64,000 bases of DNA from an uncultured Sphingomonas sp. (GTDB lineage: Bacteria > Pseudomonadota > Alphaproteobacteria > Sphingomonadales > Sphingomonadaceae): NCBI RefSeq assembly GCF_936927845.1, contig NZ_CAKZHV010000001.1, positions 14,831 through 78,830 on the forward strand, in the 5' to 3' direction. Both the position numbers and the translations under genes were made by a program. Positions 34,895 through 43,800 of this stretch are shown one piece after another (position 1 is the stretch's first letter; each line of letters opens with the position of its first letter). The notes below the pieces were generated by a model. The model did no database searches. It worked only from the letters and a program-made list of their open reading frames with translations, and was not told the origin of the DNA.

Positions 34895-36274
34895 TCAGCC
34901 GCGCGACACGCCGCTCTGCTCAAGCTGTCGGTCGATGTCGGCGAGCAGCCGCTCCAGCCCTGCCTCGTCCGCGGCCTCGGCGCGCAGCGTGACCGCGGCC
35001 TGCGTGTTCGACGCGCGCAGCAGCCACCAGCCGTCGCGCGTCGAGACGCGCAGCCCGTCGGTCACGTCCACGTCCCCACCCTCCGCTGCGCCTTGGGCCA
35101 GGACACGCGCGCGCACCTCGTCGACGATCGCGAGGCGGCGATCCTCGGCCACCGCCACGCGCAGCTCGGGCGAGGCGCAGGTCGGCGGCAAGCGGTCGAT
35201 CAGCTCGGCGAGCGAGCAACCCGACAGATGGATCGCGCGCATCAGCCGGACCGCGGCGTAAGCGGCATCGTCGAAGCCGTAATAATCGTGCGCGAAGAAG
35301 ATGTGGCCCGACAATTCGGCCCCGATCGCCGCGCGCTCCGCCTTCATCCGCGCCTTGATCTGGCTGTGGCCCGACTTCGCCATCACCGCGCGTCCGCCGA
35401 GCGCGCGGACGCGGTCGAACAGCGTGTTGCTCGATTTCACGTCGGCGACGACGCACGCGCCCGGCTGCTCGCGCAGCAGCGGCTCGGCCAGGAGGGCGAG
35501 GATCTGGTCGCCCCACACGATCCGCCCGCGCGCGTCGACCGCGCCGATGCGGTCGCCGTCGCCGTCGAACGCGAAGCCTAAGTCGAGCCGCTCGCGCCGC
35601 ACCAGCGCGATCAGGTCGGCGAGGTTGGTGGGGATCGTCGGGTCGGGGTGGTGGTGGGGAAAGGTGCCGTCGACGGCGGTATGGAGCAGGTGATGCTCGC
35701 CTGGCAGCAGCTGCGTCAGCCGCTCGATCACCGGACCCGCGGCGCCGTTGCCGGTGTCCCAGCCGGTGCGGAAGCTGCCGCCCGCATATCCTGCGAACAG
35801 GCGGCCGACGTAATCCTCCATCACGGCGGCGTCGCTGACGGTGCCCGAACCGTGCTCCCAGTCGCCCGCCTTCGCCAACCGCGCCAGATCGCGCACGTCG
35901 TCGCCAAAGAAGCTGTCGTGCGCCAGGACGAGCTTGAACCCGTTGTCGGCGGCCGGATTGTGGCTGCCGGTGACCTGGACGGCGGCGTCGACCTCCAGCG
36001 TTGCTTCGGCGTAATAGAGCATCGGCGATGGACCGAGGCCGATCCGCACGACGTCGACCCCGCTGGCGGTGAGCCCATCGACCAGCGCTGCCTCCAGCGC
36101 GGGCGAGGACAGACGTCCGTCGCGCCCCACTGCGACACGGCGCCCGCCGGCACGGCGAAGCCGGGTCGCGAAGCTGCGTCCAACCGCATAAGCGTCCGCC
36201 TCGCCCAACGTCTCGCCGACGGTGCCGCGGATGTCATAATCGCGCAGGATGGATGGGTGGAAGCGGTGCGTCAT
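34895..36274 (-). CDS. Phosphomannomutase/phosphoglucomutase
   Basis: A 459-residue alpha-D-phosphohexomutase. The phosphoserine loop is 'VTGSHNPAADNGFK', the metal site 'FAFDGDGDRIGA', the sugar-binding 'GAELSGHIFFAHDYYGFDD', and the C-terminal phosphate site 'LLRASNTQAAVTLRAEA'. It starts at ATG 36274 ('MTHRFHPSILRDYDIRG'); an upstream in-frame start adds 12 non-conserved residues. It supplies mannose-1-P or glucose-1-P for surface polysaccharides. It is the last gene of the mipZ-J domain-mutase run, 39 bases after the J-domain gene. Confidence 0.92.
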   Translation of the reverse strand: MTHRFHPSILRDYDIRGTVGETLGEADAYAVGRSFATRLRRAGGRRVAVGRDGRLSSPALEAALVDGLTASGVDVVRIGLGPSPMLYYAEATLEVDAAVQVTGSHNPAADNGFKLVLAHDSFFGDDVRDLARLAKAGDWEHGSGTVSDAAVMEDYVGRLFAGYAGGSFRTGWDTGNGAAGPVIERLTQLLPGEHHLLHTAVDGTFPHHHPDPTIPTNLADLIALVRRERLDLGFAFDGDGDRIGAVDARGRIVWGDQILALLAEPLLREQPGACVVADVKSSNTLFDRVRALGGRAVMAKSGHSQIKARMKAERAAIGAELSGHIFFAHDYYGFDDAAYAAVRLMRAIHLSGCSLAELIDRLPPTCASPELRVAVAEDRRLAIVDEVRARVLAQGAAEGGDVDVTDGLRVSTRDGWWLLRASNTQAAVTLRAEAADEAGLERLLADIDRQLEQSGVSRG

Positions 36275-36313
36275 CCGCCCGACGCTAGCGGCAATGACGC
36301 GTGCGACCAACCG

Positions 36314-36574
36314 TCAGCGCGCGGCTTCCTGTCGCCGCAGCAGCAGGTCGCGCGCGGCGTTGACGCGGCGTGCCTCCTCCGCCGAACCGCCGCGGTCGGG
36401 ATGAAGCTCGGCGATCAGTCGCCGGTGCGCGGCGCGGATCGTGTCGGCATCGGCGTCGGCGCCGACGCCCAGCGTCCGGCGCGCCGTCGCGACCGCGCTC
36501 GGCCGGCGCGACGGCGGTTTCTTCAGCAGCCACCACACCGCCCAGATCACCAGTGCGGCGACGATCCACTTCAC
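36314..36574 (-). CDS. Membrane-anchored J-domain protein
   Basis: An 86-residue protein. Residues 1-17 form one membrane helix ('MKWIVAALVIWAVWWLL'). Residues 31-82 are a J domain, with the HPD motif in 'LIAELHPDRGGSAEEA' that stimulates DnaK ATPase. The short loop and C-terminal helix are complete. The start ATG overlaps the mipZ stop by four bases (36571-36574), so the two are coupled. The N-terminal anchor resembles the TIM14/DjlA-type minimal J proteins. The client is unknown. Confidence 0.85.
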   Translation of the reverse strand: MKWIVAALVIWAVWWLLKKPPSRRPSAVATARRTLGVGADADADTIRAAHRRLIAELHPDRGGSAEEARRVNAARDLLLRRQEAAR

Positions 36575-37458
36575 GCAGCGGCGCTCGACGCGGTCGTACC
36601 GTTGGCGGTCTCGGGCAGTGCGAAGCCCGCCATCATCTCGCGCAATTCCTGCCGCGCGGCGACGTGGCTCAACCCCATGCCGCCGAACGACTTGTTGTCG
36701 AGCAGCGTCAGCCCGGCGGGGAACAGTTCGCGGTAGATCACGCGCTCGCCCAGCCCCGGAATGATGCGGAAGCCGACGCGGCGCGACAATTGGTCGAGCG
36801 CCTCCGACACGCGGCGCATGTTGCGCGCGTCGACGTAAGCCAGGCGGTTGCGCAGCACGACCCAGTCGATCGTCGTCCCGTCGGCCTTGGCGCGGGCCTT
36901 GCGCACGTCCCAGATCAGCTCGGAATAGAAGCTGGGCCGCTTCACCTTAAAGGTTTCCGCGTCGACCTGCCCGATCAGGTCGAAATCGACGAAACTGTCG
37001 TTCATCGGCGTGACCAGCGTGTTGGCGAGCGCCGCGGCGGTCCGCGCGCACGGATCGTCGCGGCCGGGCGTGTCGATCACCAGGAAATCGTAGCCGTCGC
37101 TATATTGCGCGAACAGATCCTCGAAATTGCCGTCGGCGCGGCCGTCGCCGGTGGCGTGATCGGGGATCGGCAGCGCCTGTCCGGTGCGTTTCACCGTGTC
37201 GGCGCGATTGTCGAGGTAACGCCCCAACGTGCGCTGGCGATGGTCGAGGTCGATGCACGCGACGCGTGCGCCGCGCGTGGCGAGCGCGACCGCGGTGTGG
37301 ACCGCGGTGGTCGACTTGCCGGTGCCGCCTTTCTCGTTGGCGAACACGATGACGTGCGGCCCCGCGGCCGGCGCCGACGCGGGTTTCGCCGGCGGAGCGG
37401 CGGGGGACGGCTCGGCCTCGGCCGGCCCGGTGATGTGCGTCTCGGCCTGGTCAGACAA
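36571..37458 (-). CDS. mipZ: MipZ-like ParA-family ATPase, division-site positioning
   Basis: A 295-residue ATPase. After a 35-residue Ala/Pro-rich tail comes the deviant Walker A 'ANEKGGTGKSTTAVH', then 'ACIDLDHRQRTLGRYLDNR' and 'YDFLVIDTPGRDDP', all characteristic of MipZ of Caulobacter, which forms a polar gradient with ParB and inhibits FtsZ away from midcell. The most plausible start is TTG 37458, about seven bases after GGGAAG on the minus strand; no ATG or GTG is available. It is divergent from panC with only 76 bases between. Confidence 0.93.
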   Translation of the reverse strand: MSDQAETHITGPAEAEPSPAAPPAKPASAPAAGPHVIVFANEKGGTGKSTTAVHTAVALATRGARVACIDLDHRQRTLGRYLDNRADTVKRTGQALPIPDHATGDGRADGNFEDLFAQYSDGYDFLVIDTPGRDDPCARTAAALANTLVTPMNDSFVDFDLIGQVDAETFKVKRPSFYSELIWDVRKARAKADGTTIDWVVLRNRLAYVDARNMRRVSEALDQLSRRVGFRIIPGLGERVIYRELFPAGLTLLDNKSFGGMGLSHVAARQELREMMAGFALPETANGTTASSAAA

Positions 37459-37534
37459 CGCGCGACTTCCCTGATTGATTGCTGTTTGGCGCCATCATAG
37501 AAGCCGCGGCGCAGGGATACGAGGGGGTTAAAGC

Positions 37535-38392
37535 GTGGACGTGTATCGGGAACTCGGCGGATTGCGCGCCGCGGTCGCTGCCGCGCGCGCCGCGGGGCGC
37601 GAGGTCGCGCTGGTGCCGACGATGGGCGCGCTCCACGCCGGGCACATCGCGCTGGTGGAGGCCGCGCGGCGGCCGGGGACGACCGTGGTCGCGTCGATCT
37701 TCGTCAATCCCAAGCAGTTCGGCGCGAACGAGGACCTGTCGCGCTACCCGCGCAAGGAAACGGGCGACATCGCGATGCTGACGGAGGCGGGCTGCGACCT
37801 TCTGTGGCTGCCCCCGGTCGAGGCGATGTACCCTGAAGGGTTCGCGACCACCATCTCGGTCGCGGGCGTCAGCGAAGGGTTGGACGGCGCGGCGCGCCCC
37901 GGCCATTTCGACGGCGTCGCGACCGTGGTCGCCAAGCTGTTCAATCAGGTCCAGCCGACGCGCGCCTATTTCGGCGAAAAGGATTTCCAGCAACTGGCGG
38001 TGATCCGGCGCATGGTCGCCGATCTCGATTTCGCCATCGAGGTCACCGGCGTACCGACGCAGCGCGAGGACGACGGGCTCGCGCTATCGAGCCGCAACGT
38101 CTACCTCGACGCCGACGAGCGCGCGAAGGCGGTGGCGTTGCCACGTGCGCTCGGCATCGCGGCGCGCGCGATCACGGGCGGCACGCCGGTCGACAAGGCG
38201 CTGGCCGATGCGACGGCCTATCTCGCCACCGCCGGGTTCAGCGTCGACTATGTGTCGCTGGTGGATGCCGAAACGCTTCGGCCGCAACCCGATTCGGCGC
38301 GGCGGCGGCAATTGCTCGCGGCGGCGCGACTGGGCGCGACGCGGCTGATCGACAATCTGGCGATCGAGCCGGTTGGTTCAACGGATGGCTGA
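37535..38392 (+). CDS. panC: Pantothenate synthetase
   Basis: A 285-residue enzyme that joins pantoate and beta-alanine using ATP. It has 'VPTMGALHAGHIALV' with the HIGH-like motif, 'SIFVNPKQFGANEDLSRYPR', 'GHFDGVATVVAKLFN', 'FGEKDFQQL' and 'ALSSRN'. It starts at GTG 37535 after GAGGGGGT. No panB is adjacent. Confidence 0.97.
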   Translation: MDVYRELGGLRAAVAAARAAGREVALVPTMGALHAGHIALVEAARRPGTTVVASIFVNPKQFGANEDLSRYPRKETGDIAMLTEAGCDLLWLPPVEAMYPEGFATTISVAGVSEGLDGAARPGHFDGVATVVAKLFNQVQPTRAYFGEKDFQQLAVIRRMVADLDFAIEVTGVPTQREDDGLALSSRNVYLDADERAKAVALPRALGIAARAITGGTPVDKALADATAYLATAGFSVDYVSLVDAETLRPQPDSARRRQLLAAARLGATRLIDNLAIEPVGSTDG

Positions 38393-38401
38393 ACGATCAC
38401 C

Positions 38402-38415
38402 GTTAACGCGTTAAC
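38402..38415. promoter_or_regulatory. Perfect palindrome with CtrA-like half-site before the Sel1-like gene
   Basis: GTTAACGCGTTAAC is a 14-base perfect palindrome. It continues into TTAACCAT (38411-38418), the CtrA half-site known from Caulobacter. A CcrM methylation site (GAATC) follows at 38429-38433. The two TTAA halves are four bases apart rather than the classical seven, so CtrA binding is a proposal only. Confidence 0.4.
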
Positions 38416-38481
38416 CATTTGGTGAGCCGAATCGGGTGATAGCCTTCGTTCAGCATCAACGCTGATATCGGGGGCAAACCG

Positions 38482-38775
38482 ATGACCGTTCTTTCACATG
38501 CGCCTTCACTGCTCGACCGCCGGATCGCCAAGGCACGCGCCGGCGATGCGCACGCCGCCTATGACGTCGGGATCGCTTACTCGACCGGCACGTCGGGTGC
38601 GGCACTTGATCTGATCGAGGCGCACAAGTGGCTCAACCTCGCCGCCGCCTGGGGCCATGACGCGGCGCCCAGCGCGCGCGCCGAGGTGTCGGAAGACATG
38701 ACCGCGCGCGAGATCGCGACCGCGCAGCGCGCCGCGCGCGACGTGATCGCGGTGCTCCAGCGCCGGGCGGCGTAA
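38482..38775 (+). CDS. Small Sel1-repeat-like protein
   Basis: A 97-residue protein without signal peptide. One Sel1-like (TPR-related) unit is visible: 'AAYDVGIAYSTGTSGAALDL' followed by 'IEAHKWLNLAAAWGHDAA', then a helical 'MTAREIATAQRAARDV' tail. Such units usually bind partners. Small proteins of this kind are conserved in sphingomonads, but a role is not established. The upstream palindrome and GANTC site suggest cell-cycle control. Confidence 0.8.
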   Translation: MTVLSHAPSLLDRRIAKARAGDAHAAYDVGIAYSTGTSGAALDLIEAHKWLNLAAAWGHDAAPSARAEVSEDMTAREIATAQRAARDVIAVLQRRAA

Positions 38776-38811
38776 GCGGGGCACCCGTCATCTCTCCCAC
38801 GCTTCTTCCAA

Positions 38812-38856
38812 CACCGGCGTCACTCTGAACTAGTTTCAGGGACCATCGTGCCGGTG
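38812..38856. repeat. Imperfect 45-base palindrome between convergent genes
   Basis: CACCGGC (38812-38818) pairs with GCCGGTG (38850-38856), and inside it CTGAA (38825-38829) pairs with TTCAG (38835-38839), centred on CTAGT. It lies in the 177-base gap between the Sel1-like gene and the end of topA and may serve as a two-way terminator or belong to an intergenic repeat family. The rest of 38776-38952 shows nothing else I can name. Confidence 0.5.
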
Positions 38857-38952
38857 GTGACGGAGCCGCGTGGGGCGCAATGGAGGCTGACACGCGTTCA
38901 GCATGACGGCAGCGGGTAGGTGCCGGACCTTGGCCGCCCGACACCCGTTCGC

Positions 38953-41556
38953 TCAGATGCTCGCCTTCTTCGCGGCCGGCTTCTTGGTCGCCGCTTTCTT
39001 CGCTGCCGGCTTCTTCGCCGTCGCCTTCGCTGCGGGCTTCGCGTCGTCCGCCTTTGCCGCGGCCTTTTTCGGCGCGGCCTTCTTCTTCGCCGGTGCCTTT
39101 TTCTTCGCCGGTGCCATCGCGGCGCGCGCGTCGATCAGTTGCGCGGCCTCTTCCAGCGTCAGTTGCTCGGGCGTGATCGTCTTCGGCAGCGTCGCGTTGG
39201 TGGTGCCGTCGGTGACATAGGGGCCGTAGCGCCCTTCCATCAGCTTCAGCTCGGCTTCGGTGCGCGGGTGTGCGCCCAGCACCTTCAATGGCTCGCGCGC
39301 CGCGCCGCGTTGCGGACGCCCGCCGCCCGCTGCCGCCTCGGCGAGCTTCACCACCGCGGCGTTCATGCCGGTCTCGAACACGTCCGCGGTTGAGGAGAGC
39401 CGCGCATACTTGCCCGCGTGCGCCAGATACGGCCCGTAGCGCCCGATCGCCGCGGTGATGTCCTGCCCCGTCTCGGGATGCTGCCCGATCGTGCGCGGCA
39501 GGCTCAAGAGCTTCAGCGCCATCTCCAGGTCGAGTTCGACGTCCTTCGGGATCGAGGCGCGCTTCGCCTCCTTGCCTTCGCCGAGCTGGATGTACGGACC
39601 GAAGCGACCCGACTTGCGCTCGACCTCCAGACCCGTCTCCGGATCCTTGCCGAGCATCTCGGGCCCGGTCGACTCGGCGGCGTCACCGCCTTGCGCGAAG
39701 CGGCGGGTGTATTTGCATTCGGGATAGTTGGAGCAGGCGATGAACGCGCCGAAACGCCCGCCGCGCAGCGCGAGACTGCCCGCCTGGCACGCGGGGCATG
39801 CGCGCGGATCGCTGCCGTCCGCCTTGTCGGGGAACAGATAGGGCGCGAGGAAGGTGTCGAGTTCGGCGGTCACCTCCGACGGCTTCTGCTCCATCACCTC
39901 GGCGGTGCGCGGCTTGAAGTCGCGCCAGAAGCTTTCCAGCACCGCCTGCCACTGCGCGCGGCCGCCCGACACGTCGTCGAGTTCTTCCTCCAGCTCGGCG
40001 GTGTAGTCGTAGCCGACGTAGCGCGGGAAAAATCGCTCGAGGAACGCCGTCACCAGCCGGCCGCTCTCCTCCGCGAAGAAGCGGTTCTTCTCGACCCGGA
40101 CATAGGCGCGGTCCTTCAGCGTCTTGATGATCGACGCGTAGGTGGAGGGGCGACCGATGCCGAGCTCCTCCATACGCTTGACCAGGCTCGCCTCCGAGTA
40201 ACGCGGAAGCGGCTGGGTAAAATGCTGCTCGGCGTCGACCGACTTCTTGGCCGGTGCGTCGCCCTCACGCATCCGCGGCAGACGGCGTGCATCCTCGTCC
40301 TGGCTGTCGTCCTGCCCTTCTTCGTAGAGCGCGAGATAGCCGGGGAAGAGCACGACCTGACCGGTGGCGCGCAGCACGTGGCGCCCGGTGCCATCGGCGA
40401 ACTCGATCGTGGTGCGCTCCATCCGCGCCGATGCCATCTGGCTGGCGAGTGCGCGTTTCCACACCAGTTCGTACAAGCGCGCGTGGTCGCCCGATCCGAC
40501 GCGATCCTTGGAAAAATCGGTCGGGCGGATCGCCTCGTGCGCTTCCTGCGCGTTCTTGGCCTTGGCCTGATACTGCCGCGGCTTGTCGGGCACGTAGCTG
40601 CCGTCATAGCGATTGGCGATCGCGCCGCGCGCGGCCGAAATCGCGCTGCCGTCCATCTGCACGCCGTCGGTGCGCATATAGGTGATCGCGCCGTCCTCGT
40701 AGAGCTGCTGCGCGATCCGCATCGTATGGTCGGCGGAGAAGCCGAGCTTGCGCGCCGCCTCCTGCTGCAGCGTCGAGGTGGTGAACGGCGGCGGCGGGTT
40801 GCGCGTCGCCGGGCGCGTCTCGACCGATTGCACGGTGAAGCGACCCGCCTCGACATCGGCCTTGGCGCGCATGGCGTCGCTCTCGGTGCCGATCGACAGC
40901 CGGTCGAGCTTGCGCCCTTCCCACTGCGACAGCCGCGCGGTGAAGGGCGTGCCGTCGTGCTCCAGCGCTGCCGTCACCGACCAATATTCCTGCGCGACGA
41001 ACGTCTCGATCTCGCGCTCGCGCTCGACGATCAGCCGCAGCGCGACCGACTGGACGCGACCCGCGGACTTGGCGCCGGGCAGCTTGCGCCACAGCACGGG
41101 CGAGAGCGTGAAGCCGACCAGATAGTCGAGCGCGCGGCGCGCGCGATACGCGTCGATCAGGTCGGTATCGAGCGCGCGCGGCGCCTTCATCGCCTCGGTC
41201 ACCGCCTGTTTGGTGATCGCGTTGAAGGTGACGCGCTCGACCGCCTTGGGCAGCGCGCGACGTTTGGCGAGCACTTCCTGCACGTGCCAGCTGATCGCCT
41301 CACCCTCGCGATCGGGGTCGGTGGCGAGGATCAGGCGGTCGGCGGTCTTCGACAGGTCGGCGATCGCCTTCAGCTGCTTGGCCTTGTCGGCGTAATTCTC
41401 CCACTCCATCGCGAACCCCTCGTCGGGGTTCACCGACCCGTCCTTGGGCGGCAGGTCGCGGACGTGGCCGTAGCTCGCGAGCACGCGATAATCGGCGCCG
41501 AGATACTTTTCGATGGTTTTCGCCTTGGCGGGCGATTCGACGATGACGAGTTGCAT
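38953..41556 (-). CDS. topA: DNA topoisomerase I
   Basis: An 867-residue type IA topoisomerase. The Toprim domain opens 'VIVESPAKAKTIEKYLG' and has 'ATDPDREGEAISWH'; the catalytic Tyr lies in 'AITYMRTDG'. One classical Zn-finger is visible near residue 590 ('CPACQAG...CSNYPECKY'), followed by further toprim-associated repeats and a Lys/Ala-rich tail of about 50 residues that probably binds DNA non-specifically. Such tails are common in alphaproteobacteria. It is the last gene of the plsY-dprA-topA run. Confidence 0.97.
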   Translation of the reverse strand: MQLVIVESPAKAKTIEKYLGADYRVLASYGHVRDLPPKDGSVNPDEGFAMEWENYADKAKQLKAIADLSKTADRLILATDPDREGEAISWHVQEVLAKRRALPKAVERVTFNAITKQAVTEAMKAPRALDTDLIDAYRARRALDYLVGFTLSPVLWRKLPGAKSAGRVQSVALRLIVEREREIETFVAQEYWSVTAALEHDGTPFTARLSQWEGRKLDRLSIGTESDAMRAKADVEAGRFTVQSVETRPATRNPPPPFTTSTLQQEAARKLGFSADHTMRIAQQLYEDGAITYMRTDGVQMDGSAISAARGAIANRYDGSYVPDKPRQYQAKAKNAQEAHEAIRPTDFSKDRVGSGDHARLYELVWKRALASQMASARMERTTIEFADGTGRHVLRATGQVVLFPGYLALYEEGQDDSQDEDARRLPRMREGDAPAKKSVDAEQHFTQPLPRYSEASLVKRMEELGIGRPSTYASIIKTLKDRAYVRVEKNRFFAEESGRLVTAFLERFFPRYVGYDYTAELEEELDDVSGGRAQWQAVLESFWRDFKPRTAEVMEQKPSEVTAELDTFLAPYLFPDKADGSDPRACPACQAGSLALRGGRFGAFIACSNYPECKYTRRFAQGGDAAESTGPEMLGKDPETGLEVERKSGRFGPYIQLGEGKEAKRASIPKDVELDLEMALKLLSLPRTIGQHPETGQDITAAIGRYGPYLAHAGKYARLSSTADVFETGMNAAVVKLAEAAAGGGRPQRGAAREPLKVLGAHPRTEAELKLMEGRYGPYVTDGTTNATLPKTITPEQLTLEEAAQLIDARAAMAPAKKKAPAKKKAAPKKAAAKADDAKPAAKATAKKPAAKKAATKKPAAKKASI

Positions 41557-41617
41557 TGGGGCCTAACTAGGGAGCTTCACACGTATGCGCGAGGGTGGCG
41601 AGGCGAACGCTGCGGCG

Positions 41618-41974
41618 TCAAGCAGCGCGTGCGGGCGTCGCGAACCAGGCGACGAGGAAACCCGCGCCGAGCGCGAGATCGATCGCGCCGAAGATCGCGG
41701 TGGTCGATCCGGCGGCGAGGAGGAGCGCGGGCACGCCGAACGCCAGCTTCTCCGCGACGCCCGCGAGCATCAGCGGGCGGTATCGCACCGGATCGCTGCC
41801 GACCATCCAGAAGACGATCTGGAAGGCGAGCGCGGTCAGCGTGAAGGCGAGTTGCGGCAGCACGATCGCGCCGGGCGCGGCGAGGCTGGCAAGGAGCGCC
41901 ACCGCGCCGTAGATCGCCGCGCCGCGAAACCACCAGCCGACCCAGCGCGGCGCGGTATCGCGGGCGCTCAGCAC
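41618..41974 (-). CDS. Small integral membrane protein of unknown function
   Basis: A 118-residue protein. It starts at GTG 41974, overlapping the dprA stop (41968-41970) by seven bases. Four hydrophobic segments are visible, for example 'AAIYGAVALLASLAAPGAIV', 'LAFTLTALAFQIVFWMVG' and 'LALGAGFLVAWFA', so most of it is in the membrane. I do not recognise a family. Its place between dprA and topA, with an overlap, argues it is a real, expressed gene. Confidence 0.7.
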   Translation of the reverse strand: MLSARDTAPRWVGWWFRGAAIYGAVALLASLAAPGAIVLPQLAFTLTALAFQIVFWMVGSDPVRYRPLMLAGVAEKLAFGVPALLLAAGSTTAIFGAIDLALGAGFLVAWFATPARAA

Positions 41975-43095
41975 AGGCTGACGCGGCCGCCGGCGTGGCG
42001 TTCGAGCCGTCCGCCGAGTTCGAGTTCGAGGAGCACCATCTGCACCACCGCGGGGGCGAGCCCGGCCTGACGGACGAGTTCGTCGACGCCGACCGGCACC
42101 GGACCGAGCAGGCCGGTGACGCGACGGCGTTCGGCCTCGCTCGCGTCCTCGGGCGGCGGCGCTCCCCAGCCGCTCAAGGGCGATCTGACACGCGCGCGCA
42201 GGTCGATCGGGCGGATCTGCTCGAGCACGTCGGCGGCCGACTGGACCAGCACCGCGCCGTCGCGGATCAGGCCGTTGCACCCTTGCGCGCGCGGGTCGCT
42301 CGGGTGGCCGGGCACCGCCATCACCTCGCGTCCCGCCTCGCCCGCGAGTCTCGCGGTGATGAGCGATCCCGAACGCGGCGCTGCCTCGATCACCACGGTG
42401 CCAAGCGAGAGCGCCGCGATGATGCGGTTGCGATGCGGGAAGTGGCGCGCGCGCGGTTCGGTGCCGGGCGGCATCTCGGCGACCAGCAGTGCGTCTGCGG
42501 CGATGCGGTCCTGCAGTCGCGCATTCTCGGGCGGGTAGGCGACGTCGATCCCGCCCGCAATGACGCCGATCGTCGCGCGGCCGGCACCTTCATGCGCGGC
42601 GGTGTCGATCCCGCGTGCCAGCCCCGAGACGACGACCGCGCCCGCCTGTGCGACCTCCTGCGCCAGGCCGCGTGCGAAGCGGCACGACGCGGCGGAAGCG
42701 TTGCGCGCACCCACCATCGCCACCGTGTCCCGCGACGCGAGCGACAGGTCGCCGCGGATGGTGAGGACGGGCGGCGCGTCCGACAGCTCGGCGAGCAGCG
42801 GCGGGTAATCGTCACGGCCGAGGAACAGGTAGCGCGCGCCGATCCGCGCGACCGCCTCCATTTCGCGCAATGCCACACCCGTGTCGGTCACCGCGGGTAC
42901 GCGCCCACCGCCGCGCCGTGCGAGGTCGGGCAGCGCCTCGATCGCCGCCGCCGCGGTGCCGAAGCGCGCGATTAATTGCCGGAACGACACAGGCCCGATC
43001 GAGGCTGTGCGGATCAGCCGCAGCCGCGCGAGCGCGTCATTGTCGTCGACACTGCCGGCCGCGGTTGCGCGATCGAGCGCCGCGACCTCGCGCAC
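41968..43095 (-). CDS. dprA: DNA processing protein DprA
   Basis: A 375-residue Rossmann-fold protein that loads RecA on incoming single-stranded DNA during transformation. Typical blocks are 'VSGLARGIDTAAHEGA', 'NRIIAALSLGTVVIEA', 'SGSLITARLAGEAGREVMAVPG' and a C-terminal winged helix ('LGPVPVGVDELVRQAGLAPAVVQMVLLELEL'-like region, residues about 320-365). The likely start is GTG 43095, two bases after the plsY stop; the open frame upstream of it is antisense to no gene but lies inside plsY and is not used. Confidence 0.93.
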   Translation of the reverse strand: MREVAALDRATAAGSVDDNDALARLRLIRTASIGPVSFRQLIARFGTAAAAIEALPDLARRGGGRVPAVTDTGVALREMEAVARIGARYLFLGRDDYPPLLAELSDAPPVLTIRGDLSLASRDTVAMVGARNASAASCRFARGLAQEVAQAGAVVVSGLARGIDTAAHEGAGRATIGVIAGGIDVAYPPENARLQDRIAADALLVAEMPPGTEPRARHFPHRNRIIAALSLGTVVIEAAPRSGSLITARLAGEAGREVMAVPGHPSDPRAQGCNGLIRDGAVLVQSAADVLEQIRPIDLRARVRSPLSGWGAPPPEDASEAERRRVTGLLGPVPVGVDELVRQAGLAPAVVQMVLLELELGGRLERHAGGRVSLC

Positions 43096-43097
43096 GG

Positions 43098-43688
43098 TCA
43101 GGCCGCGTCCCTGCTGCGGCCGATCCGCGGCTCGGTACCGTCGAGCAATCGGGAAATGTTGGCCCGGTGCTTCCACACCACCAAGAGCGCGAGCGCGAGC
43201 AGCAGCGGCACGAGGTCGAACGGGCCGAGTATCGCGGCGGCGACCGGCGCGCTGACCGCCGCCGCCATGCCCGCGACCGAGGAGATGCGCATCCCTGCGA
43301 GCAGCCCCAGCCACACGACCGCGTAGACGAGCCCGAGCGGCCAGGCGAGCGCGACCGCGATCCCCATCAGCGTCGCGACGCCCTTGCCGCCCTTGAAGCG
43401 AAGCCAGACGGGATAGCAGTGGCCGATGAACGCGCCCGCCGCGGCCAGCGGCGTTTCCTGCGGGAACAGCCGCGCGACGATCAGCACCGCGGCCACGCCC
43501 TTCAGCATGTCGAGCAGCAGCGTCGCGGCGGCGAGCCCCTTGCGCCCGGTGCGCAGCACGTTGGTGGCGCCGATGTTGCCCGATCCGACCTGGCGCAGAT
43601 CGCCCGCGCCGCCCAACCGCGTCAGGATGACGCCGAACGGGATCGAGCCGAGCAGATAGCCGATCAGCAACGCCGCCGCGGGCGGCAT
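43098..43688 (-). CDS. plsY: Acyl-phosphate:glycerol-3-phosphate acyltransferase
   Basis: A 196-residue membrane enzyme that puts the first acyl chain on glycerol-3-phosphate using acyl-phosphate from PlsX. The three PlsY motifs are visible: 'GSGNIGATNVLRTG', 'GHCYPVWLRFKGGKGVAT' and 'RISSVAGM', within about five to seven membrane segments. It heads the plsY-dprA-membrane protein-topA run and is divergent from murI across 112 bases. Confidence 0.96.
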   Translation of the reverse strand: MPPAAALLIGYLLGSIPFGVILTRLGGAGDLRQVGSGNIGATNVLRTGRKGLAAATLLLDMLKGVAAVLIVARLFPQETPLAAAGAFIGHCYPVWLRFKGGKGVATLMGIAVALAWPLGLVYAVVWLGLLAGMRISSVAGMAAAVSAPVAAAILGPFDLVPLLLALALLVVWKHRANISRLLDGTEPRIGRSRDAA

Positions 43689-43800
43689 CCAGACGATTTC
43701 GGTGCCCAGTTCTGTTCCCCTTCTGACCCTGTTCTAGCGGGCTGTGAATAGTGTGTCACTCATCTGTATCTACTAGCATCCCAAGCCTATGTGGTCGGCG

